Below, piece after piece: positions 39,879 to 42,309 of a stretch of DNA of 42,309 nucleotides. This DNA is from JAFAXD01 sp035472475 (GTDB lineage Bacteria > Pseudomonadota > Alphaproteobacteria > Rhizobiales > Xanthobacteraceae). The notes under the pieces are model-generated. The model worked only from the letters and a program-made list of their open reading frames with translations, had not been told where the DNA came from and made no database searches. Within the stretch, counting starts at the first letter, position 1. Each line of letters begins with the position of its first letter. Location of the stretch: NCBI GenBank assembly GCA_035472475.1, contig DATIPA010000168.1, forward strand, positions 1 to 42,309, given 5' to 3'. The translations under genes and the position numbers were made by a program.

Positions 39879-40586
39879 ATGACCGCTCCGCTTGCCGCGC
39901 CCGCCGACGACGCGCCGCATCTTCTGATCGTCGATGACGATCGGCGCATCCGCAGCCTGCTGTCGCGCTTTCTCCAAGGCGAAGGTTACCGGGTGACCAC
40001 GGCGGAGACCGCCGCTGACGCACGGGCACGACTTGCGGGCCTCGATTTCGATCTCTTGATCCTCGACGTCATGATGCCGGGCGAAAGCGGCTTTGATCTC
40101 GTCAAGTTGATTCGCACCTCCTCAACCGTACCGGTCCTGATTCTTAGTGCGCGCGATGCCGCCGAGAGCCGCATCACGGGGCTCGAGCTCGGCGCTGACG
40201 ACTATGTCGCAAAGCCGTTCGAGGCACGTGAATTGTCGCTGCGCATCGCCAATATCCTCAAGCGCGCGCAGCCGACGGCCCCGCCACCCGCCGAGACATT
40301 GCGGTTCGGGCCATTTATCTATCATCGTGCGCGCGGCGAACTGCGCCGCGGCGAGGAGGTTGTCCACCTCACCGATCGTGAGCGCGAGATGCTTACCCTG
40401 CTGGCAGCGTGTCCGGGCGAAACGGTGCCGCGGCTTGCGCTCGCCGGCAACGGGGCGGCCGCGGGCGAGCGCGCGGTCGACGTGCAGATCAATCGGCTAC
40501 GCCGCAAGATCGAAAATGATCCCGCCAACCCGCTGATCATTCAGACCGCACGCGGGGTCGGCTATCGGCTGGTGGTCTCGCCGTGA
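39879..40586 (+). CDS. petR: OmpR-family response regulator, PetR-like
   Basis: A 235-residue DNA-binding response regulator. The receiver has D19-D21 (VDDDRRI), phospho-acceptor D63 (ILDVMMPGESGFDL), the switch SARDA and the Lys in YVAKPFEARE. The C-terminal winged helix has LTDREREMLTLLA, the recognition helix AVDVQINRLRRKIE and the wing RGVGYRLV. It follows the MarR gene by 36 bases and overlaps the kinase start by four (ATGA), so the three form one operon. PetR-type regulators are widespread in alphaproteobacteria; the target genes cannot be read here. Confidence 0.92.
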   Translation: MTAPLAAPADDAPHLLIVDDDRRIRSLLSRFLQGEGYRVTTAETAADARARLAGLDFDLLILDVMMPGESGFDLVKLIRTSSTVPVLILSARDAAESRITGLELGADDYVAKPFEARELSLRIANILKRAQPTAPPPAETLRFGPFIYHRARGELRRGEEVVHLTDREREMLTLLAACPGETVPRLALAGNGAAAGERAVDVQINRLRRKIENDPANPLIIQTARGVGYRLVVSP

Positions 40587-41971
40587 CGACACTCGACATC
40601 GGACTCGAGCGGCTGCGAACCGCGGCGGGGCGCGCCTCCGAGGTTTGGGAGGTCGTCGCCGGCTGGATCAAGAGCAAGATGCCGGCGGGGCTTTATCCCC
40701 GCTCGCTGCTCATCATCATCGCCCCGATGGTGATCCTTCAGTCGGTCGTTGCGTTTGTGTTCATGGAGCGCCATTGGAATACGGTGACGCGGCGGCTGTC
40801 TGCGGCCGTGACGCAGGATATCTCGGGGCTGATCGACATCTATCGGACCTATCCGCAGGACCCCGGCAACACGCAGATCCGACGCATTGCTCAGCAACGG
40901 TTCGGTCTCGTGGTCGATTTTCTGCCGGTTTCGGAAATGCCCCCGCCTGGCCCCAAGCCATTCTTCTCGCTGCTCGACCAAACGCTGTCGGACGAAATCC
41001 GTCGGCAGATCGGCCGACCCTATTGGCTCGACACGGTCGGTCGCTCCTCGATCGTTGAAATCCGCATCCAGCTCGACAATGCCGTCATGCGCGTGTTCGC
41101 GCGCCGCAGCGCCGCTTATGCGTCGAATTCGGAAATTTTCCTGTTCTGGATGGTCGGCACCTCGCTGGTGTTGCTCGCGGTCGCGATCCTGTTCCTGCGC
41201 AACCAGATCAAGCCTATACAGCGCCTCGCCGATGCGGCCGAAAGCTTCGGCAAAGGGCGCGAGGTCCCCAACTTCCGGCCGCGCGGCGCAACCGAGGTTC
41301 GGCGCGCCGCCCACGCCTTCATCGAAATGAAGTCGCGCGTCGAGCGCGCGATCGAGCAACGCACCACCATGCTGGCTGGCGTGTCGCACGACCTGCGTAC
41401 GGTGCTCACGCGCTTCAAGCTCGAGCTCGCCCTGCTCCAGGACAGCGGTGAAGCAGAGGCGATGAACAAGGATGTCGATGAGATGAGCCGCATGCTCGAG
41501 GCTTATCTGGCGTTCGCGCGCGGCGACGCGGGCGAGCAGTCGGCGTCAACCGACATGGCGGCACTGCTTGAGCAGCTCAAGGCCGACGCCGAGCGCGACG
41601 GGCGCAACGTGACGGTCGCTTTTCGCGGCACGCCGATCGTCACCGTGCGGCCGAACGCGTTCAAGCGCTGTCTCGCCAATCTGGTCTCGAACGCGGCCCG
41701 CTACGGCAAATCGATCTCGATCACCGGCCAGCGCGACCATCGCTGGCTGATCGTCACCGTCGATGACGACGGGCCGGGCATCCCGTCGGGCATGCGGGAG
41801 GATGTTTTCAAGCCGTTCCTGCGGCTGGATGACGCGCGCAACCAGGACGAGGGCGGAACCGGGCTTGGGCTCGCGATCGCCCGCGACATCGCGCGCTCAC
41901 ATGGTGGGGACATCACGCTCGGCGAAAGTCCGCTCGGGGGGTTGCGCGCGACGGTGCGGGTGCCTGTGTAG
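40583..41971 (+). CDS. EnvZ-like sensor histidine kinase
   Basis: A 462-residue inner membrane kinase and the presumed partner of the PetR-like regulator. TM1 is about residues 41-61, the periplasmic sensor about 62-184, TM2 about 185-207, HAMP to about 260, then HisKA with GVSHDLRTVLTRFKLEL (phospho-acceptor H269). The usual Pro of the H-box is Val, as is common in the rhizobial branch (RTILTR or RTVLTR). The ATPase has NLVSNAARYG, DDDGPGIP and GTGLGLAIARDIARSHGG (parts). It starts within the stop of the regulator gene and ends convergently with the CDF gene. Confidence 0.94.
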   Translation: MTTLDIGLERLRTAAGRASEVWEVVAGWIKSKMPAGLYPRSLLIIIAPMVILQSVVAFVFMERHWNTVTRRLSAAVTQDISGLIDIYRTYPQDPGNTQIRRIAQQRFGLVVDFLPVSEMPPPGPKPFFSLLDQTLSDEIRRQIGRPYWLDTVGRSSIVEIRIQLDNAVMRVFARRSAAYASNSEIFLFWMVGTSLVLLAVAILFLRNQIKPIQRLADAAESFGKGREVPNFRPRGATEVRRAAHAFIEMKSRVERAIEQRTTMLAGVSHDLRTVLTRFKLELALLQDSGEAEAMNKDVDEMSRMLEAYLAFARGDAGEQSASTDMAALLEQLKADAERDGRNVTVAFRGTPIVTVRPNAFKRCLANLVSNAARYGKSISITGQRDHRWLIVTVDDDGPGIPSGMREDVFKPFLRLDDARNQDEGGTGLGLAIARDIARSHGGDITLGESPLGGLRATVRVPV

Positions 41972-41982
41972 CCGTCCTACAC
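41966..41982. terminator. Small hairpin holding both convergent stops
   Basis: GTGTAG (41966-41971) and CTACAC (41977-41982) pair around a 5-base loop. The left arm contains the kinase stop TAG and the right arm the CDF stop (CTA on plus). The stem is short and has no T tract, so termination is only a possibility. Confidence 0.3.
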
Positions 41983-42309
41983 CACATGCGCCGGGGCCAG
42001 ATGGCACCGGAGCTCGGTGTCGCCGGCTTCGATCTGCAGGGTGGCGTGCCTGATCTTGAAGCGCAGCTCCAGCTGGCGACAAGCTTCGTGCAGCATTCGA
42101 TCGTCGAGACCGGAGCCCGGCCGGACCAGGTGGGCGGTGAGTGCCGTTTCCGTTGTGCTCATCGCCCAGATGTGCAGGTCGTGGACTTCGCTTACGCCCG
42201 GCAGACCGCGCAAATAGCTTTGAACGGCCTCATGGTTGATCTCGCGCGGGATGGCATCAAGCGCAAGATTGATGGAATCCCGGGCGAGACCCCAACTGCT
42301 CCACAGGAT
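41977..42309 (-). CDS. Cation diffusion facilitator transporter (C-terminal part)
   Basis: The 3' part of a CDF metal-efflux gene, cut by the window end; the frame stays open to 42309. The visible 110 residues begin ILWSSWGLARDSINLALDAIP, the end of the last membrane helix and the start of the cytoplasmic domain, and continue GLPGVSEVHDLHIWAMSTTETALTAHL (parts), the ferredoxin-like C-terminal domain that binds regulatory metal in CzcD/ZitB proteins. It would export Zn2+, Co2+ or similar ions against protons. Metal specificity lies in membrane helices outside the window. Confidence 0.92.
   Translation of the reverse strand: MLWSSWGLARDSINLALDAIPREINHEAVQSYLRGLPGVSEVHDLHIWAMSTTETALTAHLVRPGSGLDDRMLHEACRQLELRFKIRHATLQIEAGDTELRCHLAPAHVV

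Noticed and set aside
1..42309. Mobile element, prophage, CRISPR or defence island
   Set aside because: I found no transposase, integrase, phage structural gene, tRNA-flanked att pair, direct-repeat array or defence gene; only one palindromic repeat element is seen.

Overview
The window reads as chromosomal DNA of a GC-rich alphaproteobacterium of the Hyphomicrobiales (Rhizobiales), probably near Bradyrhizobium, Rhodopseudomonas or Xanthobacteraceae. This rests on the uniformly high GC and GC3, the run uvrC-pgsA-moaD-moaE, the PetP-like MarR/PetR/sensor-kinase operon, an orphan TctC-type (Bug) binding protein, the DUF2093 and DUF6494 small proteins, and an Omp25/31-type outer membrane protein. 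I saw no tRNA, rRNA, CRISPR array, transposase, integrase or phage gene. It looks like ordinary chromosome with accessory cassettes between core genes.

Layout. 0.4-2.7 kb: RNA modification genes (rsmD and an rluB-type gene on the minus strand, tadA divergent), followed by a 137-bp multi-hairpin palindromic repeat. 2.8-8.8 kb: mostly minus-strand metabolic genes (APH-type phosphotransferase, aldo/keto reductase, a hydrolase with the complete fluoroacetate dehalogenase residue set coupled to purD, and a MetE/UROD-like orphan), plus one AT-richer orphan gene. 9-13.6 kb: secreted lectin-like protein, DHA2-type MFS exporter, HpnG-like phosphorylase and guanine deaminase. 13.7-17.9 kb: a three-gene molybdenum hydroxylase (triheme cytochrome c, 2Fe-2S subunit, Tat-type Mo subunit). 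17.96-19.5 kb: a GST-ArsR-SRPBCC operon behind a strong sigma70-like promoter overlapped by three inverted repeats. 19.5-20.3 kb: two small secreted or membrane proteins and a clear intrinsic terminator. 20.3-26.8 kb: xseA, secreted hydrolase, DUF2093, patatin, cold-shock protein with a structured leader, outer membrane protein and pteridine-reductase-like SDR. 26.9-30.4 kb: uvrC-pgsA-moaD-moaE. 30.4-33.6 kb: two orphan periplasmic binding proteins, DUF6494, a probably frameshifted membrane protein and a small Cys-containing secreted protein. 33.6-38.2 kb: a signalling cluster (Cache-HAMP-GAF-GAF histidine kinase, single-domain receiver, receiver-cyclase fusion). 38.2-42.3 kb: ilvE, the MarR-OmpR-EnvZ-like operon with a palindrome on its first start codon, and the 3' part of a CDF metal transporter cut by the window edge.

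How the genes may work together. GuaD makes xanthine, and the divergent Mo hydroxylase could oxidise a purine or another N-heterocycle and pass electrons to its own cytochrome; moaD/moaE 12 kb away belong to molybdopterin synthesis. The kinase/receiver/receiver-cyclase cluster could turn an extracytoplasmic signal into both phosphotransfer and a cyclic nucleotide, and the solute-binding protein just upstream is a candidate ligand carrier. No wholly new system is proven. The points most worth a second look are the GST-ArsR operator array, the kinase-cyclase cluster with its atypical cyclase substrate residue, the probable defluorinase, and the guanine deaminase/Mo-hydroxylase pairing.
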